Of a DNA stretch of 51,112 bases, positions 8,541 through 17,207 are shown piece after piece (the stretch's first letter is position 1; the number at the start of each line of letters is the position of its first letter). The stretch is from Actinomycetes bacterium (GTDB lineage Bacteria > Actinomycetota > Acidimicrobiia > Acidimicrobiales > Palsa-688). The notes below the pieces were generated by a model. That model had not been told where the DNA came from, made no database searches, and saw nothing but the letters and a program-made list of their open reading frames with translations. The stretch is from assembly GCA_021788115.1 (NCBI GenBank), contig JAJYLA010000007.1, forward strand, positions 1-51,112, given 5' to 3'. Made by a program: the position numbers and the translations under genes.

Positions 8541-8600
8541 CGGCCCCGGCACCCCCGGCCCCGGCACCCCCGGCCCCGGCACCCCCGGCCCCGGCACCTA
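8541..8600. repeat. 15-bp minisatellite, four copies
   Basis: The unit CGGCCCCGGCACCCC is repeated at 8541-8555, 8556-8570, 8571-8585 and, diverged at the end, 8586-8600. The last unit contains the stop codon of the minus-strand LysM/anti-sigma gene (8598-8600). Copy-number change could alter the C-terminal end or the 3' untranslated region of that gene. Confidence 0.85.
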
Positions 8601-10586
8601 CGGGGTCGTAGGCCCCGGTCCCGGATTCGGCGCGCCGGCCACGCCCAGCGAGATGAGGAAGCGGGCGAACGCCTGCCCGCCCGCGGTGGCCGTCCCGTCC
8701 GGCGCCCCGTCGTACGCGGCGCCGGGCGCCGGCTCGGGGCCGCTTGCCGACGCCCAGCCCCACTCGGTCCAAGGATAGCCGGGAAGGGCGGTGGCGATCC
8801 GCTGGCCGGCGGACACGACGGTGCCTGCCGGTAGCAGGTCGGTGATGTGCTCGGCCACGTAGACGTGCAGCCCGGCGTGCGACCCGCTGGTGAGGCGGTA
8901 GGCGATGAACCCTCCGGCCGGCCACCCGCTGTCCATCGACGAGTAGGTGATCACCGCGTCGCCGATGGCAACGACCGGCGAGACGTCGTTGGGGATCCAG
9001 TCGACGCCCTCGTCGATTCGCGACGGCGACCAGCTGCCGTGGGCGAAGGGGTTGACGTAGTGCGACGTCACCGGCGCCGAGACGGTGACCACGACCGGCC
9101 TGGGTTCCGGGCCACCGGACCTCCGGGGCGGCGGGCCGAGAGTGAGCACCTGGCCCACATAGATGAGGTTGGGGTCGGCGATGTGATTGGCGGAGGCCAG
9201 GGCCCTGACGGTCGTCCCGAGCCGTTCGGCGATGCTCGCCAGCGTGTCGCCGTTCCGGACCGTGTAGGTGTGCGCCGGCGAATCGGCGGTTGCGCGCGGA
9301 GACCCGCCCGGGCCGGCCGGCCCGCCGGCGGCCGGCCCGGCTCCGGCCGGCACCTTCAGGGTTTGCCCGGTCAGGATCAGGTTGGGATCGGCGATGTGGT
9401 TGAGGGCCGCCAGCTCCTGCACCGTCGTGTCGAACCGCCGGGCGAGGGCGTCGAGGGTGTCGCCGGCTTGCACGGTGTAGCCGGCGAAGCCGGCGCCCGG
9501 GTCGGCCGACGACGGCGAGCCGGTGAGATGGATCACCTCGCCGGGGAGGATGAGGTTGGGATCGGCCATCCCGTTGATCCGGGCCAGCGACGAGGTCGAC
9601 ATGCCGAGGCGGGCGGCGATGCCCGACAGGGTGTCGCCGGGGTGGACGGTGTAGGTGGGCGCCGGCGCCGCCGCGGCCAGGCCCGGGGCGATGAGGACCG
9701 AGGCTGCCCCGCCGCCGGCCACCGCCACGGTGGTGGCCCCGGCGACGAGCAGCCGGAGCGACTGGGCCCGGCCCTTGCGCTGCAGGGCGACGACGTGGCC
9801 CAGCAGGCGGGACTGCTCGATCCCCGCGAGGTCGCCGCGGAGCAGGCGGATGATTTCCACGACGGGGGTGAGCGCCCAGCCGAGGAAGTAGGCGGCGACG
9901 AAGCGAACCAGCGTCCTGTTGCGGACAGCGACCACCGCGGTCGCGGACGGCTCCTCTGCGGCCGCGGAGGGGAGCATCTCGACCTCGAGCCGCCGCCAGT
10001 AGTCATCGTCGGCGGCCCACTGGGCTTCCAATACGTTGATCACGTCGTCGCGGGCCCTCGTGTGGGCGACCCGGAACACGAGCGACAGGTACGCCAGGTC
10101 GAGCGTCCCTGCCACGACGGCGAACCCGAGCAGCAGCCAGGTCTGGAACGCCAGGCCCAGCACCGCCAGGACCGCGGCGGCCCCGGTGAGCGTGGCGACG
10201 GTCCGGCGCCGGCGGAGCACGACCGTGACCGGCCGCTGCCCGGCCGTCAGCGGCTCGGCCCCGACCGCCAGCGGCTCGGCCCCGACCGCCAGCGGCTCGG
10301 CCCCGACCGCCAGGGGCTCGGCCCCGACCGCCGGCGTCGGGGCGCCGGTCAGCCCGGCGGCGTCGGCGGCGGCGAGGACCCGGTCGACGAACCCTGCGCT
10401 CGGGGAGACGGGTACGGTTGCCGCGCTGATCGAGTCCACGGTGGCGGCCAGGGCGGCCACCTCCCGCCGGCACGGTCCGCAGGAATCCAGGTGGGCCACC
10501 GCGTCGGCCCGCAGCTCCGCAGGGAGGTCGGCGAGCACCAACGACGCCGCCTCCTCCTCGTAGCGGGCGCACACATCAAAGTCCAC
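8598..10586 (-). CDS. Anti-sigma factor fused to three LysM repeats and an M23-like domain
   Basis: A 662-residue membrane protein. Residues 32-39 hold the HxxxCxxC zinc-binding anti-sigma (ZAS) motif as HLDSCGPC. A linker at 86-112 is four copies of VGAEPLA. Hydrophobic segments lie near 130-172, 229-247 and 277-302. Three LysM modules follow at about 311-353, 369-412 and 440-483, each with a GDTL turn and a DPNLI segment. The end (about 505-640) resembles M23 peptidase folds ([13 protein letters not shown]), but the HxH catalytic pair is not preserved (VAEHI), so it is probably a binding or pseudo-enzyme domain. GTG at 10586 overlaps the sigma gene by 11 bases. It likely senses cell-wall state outside and holds the adjacent sigma factor inside. 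Confidence 0.85.
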   Translation of the reverse strand: MDFDVCARYEEEAASLVLADLPAELRADAVAHLDSCGPCRREVAALAATVDSISAATVPVSPSAGFVDRVLAAADAAGLTGAPTPAVGAEPLAVGAEPLAVGAEPLAVGAEPLTAGQRPVTVVLRRRRTVATLTGAAAVLAVLGLAFQTWLLLGFAVVAGTLDLAYLSLVFRVAHTRARDDVINVLEAQWAADDDYWRRLEVEMLPSAAAEEPSATAVVAVRNRTLVRFVAAYFLGWALTPVVEIIRLLRGDLAGIEQSRLLGHVVALQRKGRAQSLRLLVAGATTVAVAGGGAASVLIAPGLAAAAPAPTYTVHPGDTLSGIAARLGMSTSSLARINGMADPNLILPGEVIHLTGSPSSADPGAGFAGYTVQAGDTLDALARRFDTTVQELAALNHIADPNLILTGQTLKVPAGAGPAAGGPAGPGGSPRATADSPAHTYTVRNGDTLASIAERLGTTVRALASANHIADPNLIYVGQVLTLGPPPRRSGGPEPRPVVVTVSAPVTSHYVNPFAHGSWSPSRIDEGVDWIPNDVSPVVAIGDAVITYSSMDSGWPAGGFIAYRLTSGSHAGLHVYVAEHITDLLPAGTVVSAGQRIATALPGYPWTEWGWASASGPEPAPGAAYDGAPDGTATAGGQAFARFLISLGVAGAPNPGPGPTTP
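10251..10334. repeat. 21-bp in-frame tandem repeat (four copies)
   Basis: Four head-to-tail 21-bp units start at 10251, 10272, 10293 and 10314; the first three are identical and the fourth differs at two positions. They encode the VGAEPLA heptad linker between the ZAS domain and the first membrane segment of the LysM/anti-sigma protein. Identity at the DNA level implies recent expansion. Confidence 0.9.
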
Positions 10587-11145
10587 GTCGCGCCTCCACC
10601 TCCAGGGCATCCCGCATTCGGATCAGGGCCGTGCGGATGCGGGTCTTGGCCGTGCCGAGCGGGATACCTTCGATCTCCCCGACCTCGGCGGCGCTGCGCC
10701 CGGCGACGGCGGCCAGGAGGACCGCCCGGCGCTGATCCTCGGGCAGGCGGTCGAGGGCCAGACGCACTTCCGCGGCGTCGGCCTGCTCGACCAGGCGGTC
10801 GTCGGTGGCGGTCAGCATGGCGCCGCCGGCGAGCAGCCCGCTCAGCGCGTCGGGGCTGAGAGGGGCGGCCCGACGTACCCGCACCAGGTCGATAGCGGCG
10901 TTGCGGCTGATCGCCAGGAGCCACGCCCGGGCGCTGCCTCGCCGGGGGTCGTAGGTGGCGGCCGCCCGCCAGGCCTTGAGGAAGACCTCCTGGGCGATGT
11001 CCTCCGCCATGGCGCGGTCGCGAACGACATGGAAGGCGGCGCCGATCACGGCCGCCGCGTGCCGGCGGACGAAGACGCCGGCCGCCGCCCGGTCGCCCGC
11101 GGCCATGCCGGCGAGCAGCGCGTCGTCCTCGGGTCCCGTAGCCAC
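10576..11145 (-). CDS. ECF-family RNA polymerase sigma factor
   Basis: A 189-residue group 4 sigma factor. Region 2 is seen as [16 protein letters not shown] and [16 protein letters not shown] (residues about 45-100), and region 4 as [39 protein letters not shown]-type sequence (about 130-175). It would bind core polymerase and ECF promoters. The next gene, overlapping by 11 bases, is its membrane anti-sigma partner, so activity is probably set by release from it. The ATG at 11145 is the only good start. No GGAAC-type autoregulated promoter was obvious upstream. Confidence 0.92.
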   Translation of the reverse strand: MATGPEDDALLAGMAAGDRAAAGVFVRRHAAAVIGAAFHVVRDRAMAEDIAQEVFLKAWRAAATYDPRRGSARAWLLAISRNAAIDLVRVRRAAPLSPDALSGLLAGGAMLTATDDRLVEQADAAEVRLALDRLPEDQRRAVLLAAVAGRSAAEVGEIEGIPLGTAKTRIRTALIRMRDALEVEARRGL

Positions 11146-11386
11146 CGAAGGATGCTACGAGCCGGAATTCGCCCGGGATGGCGCGACTTGTGGATCCTGG
11201 GGAAAAAAGGGGGCTTCGGAACGAAGAGAAGAACAAAGGCGCCGGGAAAAAGAGGGGCCGGCGCGGCCGCCGGCGGCTCTGTGCCGCAGGGGAGGGGCTG
11301 TCCCCTCGCTGGTGGTGGCAAGCGGCTCGGGTCCCGTGCCCCGCCGTGGCCCGCGCCAGGGCGCCGGCGCAGTTGGCCGGCCCCGG

Positions 11387-12521
11387 CTATCCCGGGTCCG
11401 AGCCTGCCGGCTCCGTGAGCCGGCGCTCGAGGAAGCGACGTTCGGCGCCGTCGTCGGTGAGCTCTCGTGCCCTTCGATAGGCGTCGCGCGCCTCACCGGT
11501 CCGCCCGAGCCGGCGCAACAGCTCACCCCGGGTGGGGTGCAGGTAGCGGAAGTCCTCGAGGCGAGGCCGTCCACCACGCGCAGTCCGGCCTCGGGCCCTT
11601 CCGTCTCGGCGATGGCGATGGCGCGGTCGAGCTCGACGACGGGGGAGCCGGCCAGGCGGGAGAGCTCTGCGTACAGCTCGGCGACCTGCTCCAGACGCAG
11701 GACGTCTCGGTGTGCAGGGCGGCTACCGCCGCCTGCAGGGCGTAGGGCCCGCCGCCGCCCAGCGAGGGCGCCCGCTCGAGATCGGCGCGTCCCTCGCCGA
11801 TCTCGGCGGCGTCCCCGTGCGACCGGTCCTGGTCGCCGATCAGCACGAGCTCGCTCGCGAGACCGTGCGTCGCGGCGCGAGTCGTGCAAGAGCATCATCG
11901 CCAGCAGACCGCGAACCCCCGCATCCTCGGGGAGCCCTTCGGCGAGGCGCGCCCCAACCAGATCGCCTCCGCCGCGAGCTCGTCACGGCCGCCGTAGCCC
12001 TCGTTGAAGATCAGGTAGACGACGGCGAGAACGGTGTCGAGGCGCCCGCTGAGCAGGTGGGCGGGAGGCACACGGAACGGGATCTTCGCCTCCTTGATCT
12101 TCCGCTTGGCCCGTAGCGGCCGCTGCGCCATCGTGCGTTTCGGTACGAGGAAGGCCCGGGCGATCTCCTCGGTGGCCAGCCCGCCCAGGCTGCGCAGGGT
12201 GAGCGCGATCTGCGCCTCGATGGCGAGGGCCGGGTGGCAGCACGTGAAGATGAGCTCCAGGCGCTCGTCGGGGAGCGCCGCGGCGTCCATCGTCGCCCGG
12301 GCAGCGTCACCCGCCGCCGGCATGCGGGCCTTGTCGAGGGTCCGGTCGCGGCGGATGCGGTCGGTGGCCCGGTTGCGCGCCGTCCTCATCAGCCACGCGC
12401 CGCGGGTTCTCGGGGGTGCCGTCGCGGGGCCAGCGCGCCACCGCGATTGCGGACGCCTCCTGCCGGTCAGGGTGGCCACGACACGGCCCCATTCCTCCCG
12501 GAAGACCCGGTCGAGCGCTTG
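11387..12521 (-). pseudogene. Broken ECF42-type sigma factor
   Basis: Homology to a DGPF-linked ECF42 sigma runs continuously but through at least six frame changes. The order is: RVFREEWGRVVATLTGR (about 12521-12462), ASAIAVARWPRDGTPENP in a second frame, RTARNRATDRIRRDRTL to LAAEAIWLGRA in the first frame (to about 11951), LLAMMLLHDSRRDAR in another, GGGGPYALQAAVAALHTE, then LYAELSRLAGSPVVELDRA, and finally LEDFRYLHPTRGELLRRLG to the stop at 11387. About ten residues of region 2 after TLTGR are missing. No start codon remains in the first frame; it reads straight from the YCII stop. The region 4 core and the TPR-like C-terminal domain are recognisable. Accumulated sequencing error is the alternative. 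Confidence 0.8.
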
Positions 12522-12881
12522 CTACCAATAGGTCTGGGCGGGTCGGATCTCGATGGCACCACCGAGGCGGGCGGCCGGCACCCGGGCGGCCACCTCGATG
12601 GCGGCGTCCAAATCCTCGGCCTCGAGGACGAACCAACCGCCGACGGCCTCCTTCATGCCGACGAACGGCCCGTCGGTGGTGAGGGTCTTGCCGCTCTCCA
12701 CCCGCACCGTCGTCGCGTTCTCCGGCAATCCCATCGGAAGGCCGGGAGTCACGCCCGGGATCTGGTTGAGCGCGGCGTAGTCGGCGTAGACCCGCCGCTG
12801 CTCCTCCTCGGGGAGCGCGGCCCATTCCTCGGAGTCGGGGAGCGGCGTGGCGCCCTGATAGATCAACATCACGTACTGCAT
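12522..12881 (-). CDS. YCII/DGPF-domain protein
   Basis: A 119-residue protein opening with MQYVMLIYQG and carrying TDGPFVGMKEAVGGWFVLEA, the DGPF signature of YCII-related proteins. This family is the established genomic partner of ECF42 sigma factors. Its molecular role is unsettled. ATG at 12881 has GAGGAGG seven bases upstream. It is intact, whereas the sigma gene immediately downstream on the same strand is disrupted; the YCII stop TAG is directly followed by the sigma remnant. Confidence 0.88.
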   Translation of the reverse strand: MQYVMLIYQGATPLPDSEEWAALPEEEQRRVYADYAALNQIPGVTPGLPMGLPENATTVRVESGKTLTTDGPFVGMKEAVGGWFVLEAEDLDAAIEVAARVPAARLGGAIEIRPAQTYW

Positions 12882-12920
12882 CGCTACCTCCTCGTCGCCT
12901 ACCACACTGGTCGCAGTAAG

Positions 12921-12947
12921 ACGAACGGTAGGGGACGAAATCGACGG
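12921..12947 (-). promoter_or_regulatory. Putative ECF42-type promoter
   Basis: Reading the minus strand, CGTCGA (12942-12947) is followed after 17 bases by CGTC (12921-12924), about 40 bases before the YCII start. ECF42 promoters are described as TGTCGA at -35 with a CGTC-like -10, so five of six -35 bases and the whole -10 agree. This suggests the locus was autoregulated before the sigma gene decayed. Confidence 0.45.
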
Positions 12948-13064
12948 CCCGGAACCGGGAATCTGGCTCGCCGGGTCGCCCGGCCCGGTCTTTTCACAGC
13001 TGCAGCAGGTGCACGGCGCCGGGCAAATCACCTCACCCGCGGGAGCCGGTGGCATGATCGGTCC

Positions 13065-14075
13065 ATGAGCGCGCAGCGCGACCTCGCAAGGCCGCGCGAG
13101 GGCATGGACGCGGCGTACATCGAGGAGCTCGGCCCCGCCGAGGGCATCCGGGTGGGGGTTCTCCCGGTCCCGGCACCGGGACCGACCGACCTGCTGGTGG
13201 AAGTCGACCTGGTGGCGGCGAACCCCGTGGACACCTTCGTGCGTTCGGGCCGCTACCGCACGCCGGTGCCGTTCCCGTTCGTGGTCGGCCGGGATCTGGT
13301 CGGCCGGGTGGTGGCGGCCGGCCCGGGCACCTCGTTCGAGCCCGGCCGGCGGGTGTGGTGCAACAGCCTGGGCCACGCCGGGCGCCAGGGCTCCTTCGCC
13401 TCCTTCGCCGTCGTGCCCGAGGATCGCGCGTACCCCCTGCCAGACGGAGTCGATCCCGCCGTCGCCGTGGCAGCCGCCCACCCCGCTGCCACCGCGTTCC
13501 TCGGTCTCTTCGTGCACGCCCGCCTCGGGCCGGGCGAGACCGTCTACATAGGCGGCGGTGCGGGCAACGTCGGCTCGGCCGCTGTGGCCATGGCTGCCCT
13601 CGCCGGCGCCCGGGTGATCTGCTCCGCCAGGCCCGGGGACGTCGAGGCGTGCCGGGCGGCGGGGGCGGAGGCGGTCCTCGACTACCGCGCCCCCGACCTC
13701 GGCGCCCGCATCCGCGGGAACGCTCCGGGGGGTGTGGACGTGTTCTGGGACACCTCCGGCCACCACGACTTCGACGTGGTGGCCCTAACGGCGGCCGCCG
13801 GCGCCCGGGTGGTGCTCGCTGCTGCCGCCGGCGAGGGGCGCCCCGCCCTGGCGGTGCGGGACTTCTACACCAGGGACCTGATCCTGGCGGGCTTTGTCAT
13901 CAGCAGGGCCTCGGTCGCCGATCTCGCCGTCGCCGCCGCCCTGATCAACCACATGCTGGCCCGGGGGCAGCTCCGGCCACGGGTGGCCGAGGTGCTGCCG
14001 CTGGGGGCGACGCCCGAGGTGCACCGGCGCCTCGAGGCGGGAGAGGTGACGGGGCGGGTCCTTCTGCGCCCCTGA
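13065..14075 (+). CDS. Zinc-free MDR oxidoreductase (quinone reductase-like)
   Basis: A 336-residue medium-chain dehydrogenase/reductase. The N-terminal GroES-like part holds ANPVDTFVRSGRY and GRDLVGRVVAAGPG. The Rossmann part has VYIGGGAGNVGSAAVAMA at about residues 164-181. No structural or catalytic zinc-ligand set is evident, which fits the quinone oxidoreductase/zeta-crystallin group using NADPH. The first ATG (13065) is given; the ATG 13 codons later (MDAAYIEELGPAEG) matches the usual family opening and may be the true start. It is transcribed alone, divergent from YCII, and ends at a hairpin. Confidence 0.85.
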   Translation: MSAQRDLARPREGMDAAYIEELGPAEGIRVGVLPVPAPGPTDLLVEVDLVAANPVDTFVRSGRYRTPVPFPFVVGRDLVGRVVAAGPGTSFEPGRRVWCNSLGHAGRQGSFASFAVVPEDRAYPLPDGVDPAVAVAAAHPAATAFLGLFVHARLGPGETVYIGGGAGNVGSAAVAMAALAGARVICSARPGDVEACRAAGAEAVLDYRAPDLGARIRGNAPGGVDVFWDTSGHHDFDVVALTAAAGARVVLAAAAGEGRPALAVRDFYTRDLILAGFVISRASVADLAVAAALINHMLARGQLRPRVAEVLPLGATPEVHRRLEAGEVTGRVLLRP

Positions 14076-14107
14076 CCGTTCGCGCGGAACCGGCCTCCAG
14101 CCGGCCG

Positions 14108-14133
14108 CCGCCCCCGGACGAGCCGGGAGGCGG
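14108..14133. terminator. Bidirectional hairpin between MDR and DUF5996 genes
   Basis: CCGCC-CCCGG (14108-14117) pairs with CCGGG-a-GGCGG (14123-14133) around ACGAG with one bulged base. It lies between two convergent genes and probably stops both. There is no T-tract. Confidence 0.45.
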
Positions 14134-14172
14134 TCGCCGCGCGTGCTCTCGGATGCAGGCAGGCATGTCGCG

Positions 14173-15099
14173 TCAGCGGAGAGGGGGCGGTCGGCCTTCC
14201 AGGCTGGCGGAGAGGGCAGGTTCCCACCCGCACGCGGCGCAGAAGTGCCTGACGGCCGACCGGGCGAAGGCGACCGCCGTGCCGTGGGGGTCCTCGGCTT
14301 CGACGACGTCGTCCCAGTCGAGGATGTACTCGCCGAGGCTCGGCTCCCAGCGCGCCGCCTGCGGTTCGAGCGCCGCCTCGCCGTAATCCCCCGGGGCGGG
14401 GTGCGCGTACGCGTAGAAGGCGGCGCGCGGGTAGCGCCGGTCGCCCGGCCACCAGCCGACGGCGATCTCCTCGGCGTCCATGGAGTTGCGCCGGATGAAG
14501 TCCTCGGAGCGGGGGTCGGCCGGCCGCCCCGAGAAGAGGCCCACGGCGAGATCGAACGATCCCCACCAGGCGTTGACCGGCGTCGAGCGGCCCCGGAAGG
14601 GGGCTCGCACCTCGGCGAGCACCGCCGCGGCGCGGGTGGCCGCAGCGAGGTAGGCGGCCACCTGATCCGGGTCGTAGGCGGCGTGCTGATCGTCCTGGTC
14701 GAGCGGGACCGACCAGGGGACCTCCTGAGGACGGGCATCGAAGGCCACGCGTCCCGCCAGGTCGGCGACAGCCTGGATGACCTCGCGGGTGACCTCGCCG
14801 ACCGGCCGATGAGGGGTCAAGGCGACGACGCGGCGCCGGCCGTCGCTGTGCTCGACCGCGGTCTGGTGGGCGTGCAGGTCGACCACCGCGACGATGGCCC
14901 CCGATCCGTCGGGGGCGGCCAGCGGCAGGGTCTCCCAGCCCCTGGCGGTGAGGCGCAGGGCGGTGTGCTGCAGTTGCGGCTCGGGGGGAGCGAGCCGCGC
15001 GGCCAGCTTCCCGAGAACCTGGGTGTGGGCGTGCAGCGTGTCGCAGGTCGCGCCCCACCGCTCGAAGGGAAGCCGGGTCCAGCCGCTGTTCGCCGGCAC
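14173..15099 (-). CDS. DUF5996 family protein
   Basis: A 308-residue soluble protein that I recognise as DUF5996. Marks are WTRLPFERWGATCDTLHAH near the N-terminus, a central FRGRSTPVNAWWGSFDLAV, and GWWPGDRRYPRAAFYAYAHP toward the end. No catalytic motif is known to me. The start at 15099 may be a TTG/GTG-class codon. It ends just after the hairpin at 14108-14133. The UBP zinc-finger gene lies immediately upstream on the same strand, about 10 bases away, so the two are probably one transcript. Confidence 0.8.
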   Translation of the reverse strand: MPANSGWTRLPFERWGATCDTLHAHTQVLGKLAARLAPPEPQLQHTALRLTARGWETLPLAAPDGSGAIVAVVDLHAHQTAVEHSDGRRRVVALTPHRPVGEVTREVIQAVADLAGRVAFDARPQEVPWSVPLDQDDQHAAYDPDQVAAYLAAATRAAAVLAEVRAPFRGRSTPVNAWWGSFDLAVGLFSGRPADPRSEDFIRRNSMDAEEIAVGWWPGDRRYPRAAFYAYAHPAPGDYGEAALEPQAARWEPSLGEYILDWDDVVEAEDPHGTAVAFARSAVRHFCAACGWEPALSASLEGRPPPLR

Positions 15100-15111
15100 G
15101 CCTGAGGACGC

Positions 15112-15408
15112 CTACGGGTGCGACGGTGAAGGCGGTGCGCCCTCCACCTCGAACAACAGCTCGTCGGGGTAGCACCACCACCAGTCCTCGCCGGGCTCGA
15201 ACGAGCGGATGAGCGGGTGGTCGGGGTGGGCCTCCCAGTGGGCGGTGGCGTGGCGGTTGGGCGAGTTGTCGCAGCACCCCACGTGACCGCAGCGCATGCA
15301 CAGGCGAAGGTGCACCCAGCTCCCTCCGATCCTGAGGCAGTCCTCGCAGCCCTCACCGGAGGGGACGACATCGGCGACGGTGTCGAGATGCGAACAGGTG
15401 TCGGCCAC
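15112..15408 (-). CDS. UBP-type zinc finger protein
   Basis: A 98-residue protein consisting almost only of a UBP-type zinc finger: CEDCLRIGGSWVHLRLCMRC followed by GHVGCCDNSPNRHATAHWE, then HPLIRSFEPGEDWWWCYPDE. In eukaryotes this fold binds ubiquitin C-termini; in bacteria the role is unknown. The Cys/His set looks complete. The ATG at 15408 has GGGAGGGTG a few bases upstream. It is followed closely by DUF5996 on the same strand. Confidence 0.88.
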   Translation of the reverse strand: MADTCSHLDTVADVVPSGEGCEDCLRIGGSWVHLRLCMRCGHVGCCDNSPNRHATAHWEAHPDHPLIRSFEPGEDWWWCYPDELLFEVEGAPPSPSHP

Positions 15409-15527
15409 GCCACCCTCCCTTCGGGTTTCCGAGCGGGCCCAATCTAGCGGGCGGGCGGCGCCACGGCGACCCTCGGCGCGCGGCGGGCCGGCGTCTCTGC
15501 CGGGGGCCGACTGTAGGATCCTGCGGG

Positions 15528-16391
15528 ATGACCGAGAGCTCCGTCATGCCGGCCGCGTTCCTGGGGCACGGAACTCCGATGAACGCCCTCGATGACAACC
15601 GCTACACCCGTGCGTGGGCGGGGTGGGGGAACGCCGTTGCGAGGCCGAGGGCGATCCTGGCTGTCTCCGCCCACTGGTACATCAACGCGACCGCGGTCAC
15701 CGCGATGGCCGAGCCGAAGACCATCCACGACTTCTACGGCTTCCCCGACCGCTTGTTCGCCGTTGACTACCCCGCTCCGGGCGATCCCGACCTGGCCGCC
15801 GAGATCAAAGACCTGGTCGAACCCACCTGGGTGGGTCAGGACCACGACAGCTGGGGGATCGACCACGGGTCCTGGTCGGTGCTCGTGCACGCGTTCCCCG
15901 CAGCGGACGTCCCCGTGGTCCAGCTCTCGATCAACGCCGCGAAGCCGTTCGACTACCACGTGGAGCTCGGCCGAAGGCTCGCACCGCTGCGAGAACGCGG
16001 AGTGCTGATCGTCGCCAGCGGCAACGTGGTGCACAATCTCCGCCGCATCGTCTGGGACCGCCCCGACGGCGGTTACGACTGGGCGACGAGCTTCGACGCC
16101 AGGGTCGTCGAGGTCATGCAAAGCGACCCTGCAGCGTTGATCTCCGTGGTCGACGAGGCCGAGTACCGGCTCGCCGTTCCGACACCGGACCACTTCATCC
16201 CGCTCCTCTACCTGGCCGGGCTGGCCGGTGCCGCCGGCGAGACGGCGGACGTGCTGGTCCAGGGCTGCTCCCTGGGGTCGCTGTCGATGACCTGCTTCAC
16301 CCTGGGCTGCCCACCTGTCGCCACGGCCGGCCAGCCCGCCCCGGCGGCGTCGGCAGCGCCGGACCTCCTCCCGGACGAGACCAACATGTAG
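15528..16391 (+). CDS. ygiD: DODA/YgiD-type extradiol dioxygenase
   Basis: A 287-residue member of the 4,5-DOPA extradiol dioxygenase group (LigB fold). Expected iron ligands are visible: GHGTPMNAL near the start, AHWYINATAV about residue 48, and NVVHNLR with LAVPTPDHFIPLLYL later. The family opens catecholic rings, but many bacterial members have no known physiological substrate. The ATG at 15528 follows a short intergenic region after the divergent zinc-finger gene. The C-terminal 20 residues are Ala/Pro rich and outside the domain. Confidence 0.9.
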   Translation: MTESSVMPAAFLGHGTPMNALDDNRYTRAWAGWGNAVARPRAILAVSAHWYINATAVTAMAEPKTIHDFYGFPDRLFAVDYPAPGDPDLAAEIKDLVEPTWVGQDHDSWGIDHGSWSVLVHAFPAADVPVVQLSINAAKPFDYHVELGRRLAPLRERGVLIVASGNVVHNLRRIVWDRPDGGYDWATSFDARVVEVMQSDPAALISVVDEAEYRLAVPTPDHFIPLLYLAGLAGAAGETADVLVQGCSLGSLSMTCFTLGCPPVATAGQPAPAASAAPDLLPDETNM

Positions 16392-16541
16392 TCCACGGAC
16401 GGCGCCTCCACCGGAGCGGGGCTCCTGCCCGTGGTCCGCCGCCGCCCCGCCCCGGGCGTCCCGCCGCCCCCGGCCCGGAGGGAGCCGGGTCGGATCGGCG
16501 CATTCTTCCGGGCCCCGACCCCAAGCGGCTAGACATTTCTC

Positions 16542-17207
16542 ATGGCCGCCGAGGGCCCCCTCCTGCTCAGTCTGGACCTGTCCGGCACGTTCGTGTTCGC
16601 GCTCAACGGGGCGATGACCGCGGTCCGCGCGGCGAAGCTCGACATCGTCGGCGTCGTGGCCCTGGCGATGATCACCGGGCTGGGTGGCGGCATCATCCGT
16701 GACATCCTCATCGGGGCGGCGCCGCCGGCCACTTTCCGGGACTGGCGGTACCTTGCCGTGGCGGGCGGCGGGGGGTTGGTGGCGTTTGTCTTGAGCCGGG
16801 CCCTGAACCGCTTCGCGCTCACCATAACGATGCTCGACGCCGCCGGTCTGGGCCTTTTCGCGGTCACCGGGACGAGCAAGGCGCTCGCCTTCGGTCTCGG
16901 CGCCGGTCAGGCGGTCATCCTCGGGGTGATCACCGGCGTGGGCGGCGGCACGCTGCGCGACGTGCTGATCCGCGAGATCCCGACGGTGCTCTACAGCGGG
17001 CTGTACGCAATCCCGGCGCTGATCGCTGCGATCATCACGGCCGCCGCCACCCGCGGTCACCTGTACGGGAGCCCCGCGGCCGTCGCCGCGGCCGGCGCCT
17101 GCTTCGCGGTGCGCATGATCGGGGTCCACTTCGACCTCAACGTCCCGGGGCCGCCCGGTGCCCGGGCGAACCGGGGCAAGCGGGCGACCGGTGGAGACGG
17201 GTTCTAA
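16542..17207 (+). CDS. TRIC/UPF0126 family membrane protein
   Basis: A 221-residue, about seven-span protein built of two repeats, each with the glycine-rich motif GGGIIRDIL (residues about 49-57) and GGGTLRDVL (about 137-145). This is the UPF0126 (YicG) family, structural homologues of trimeric intracellular cation channels; a monovalent cation or small-molecule conductance is likely. The C-terminus is a basic tail. Its stop overlaps the convergent M20 gene by 4 bases. Confidence 0.88.
   Translation: MAAEGPLLLSLDLSGTFVFALNGAMTAVRAAKLDIVGVVALAMITGLGGGIIRDILIGAAPPATFRDWRYLAVAGGGGLVAFVLSRALNRFALTITMLDAAGLGLFAVTGTSKALAFGLGAGQAVILGVITGVGGGTLRDVLIREIPTVLYSGLYAIPALIAAIITAAATRGHLYGSPAAVAAAGACFAVRMIGVHFDLNVPGPPGARANRGKRATGGDGF

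Noticed and set aside
8847-10859. 670-codon plus-strand frame opposite the LysM/anti-sigma gene
   Set aside because: It is the shadow of a protein with recognisable ZAS and LysM motifs; the translation has no domain.
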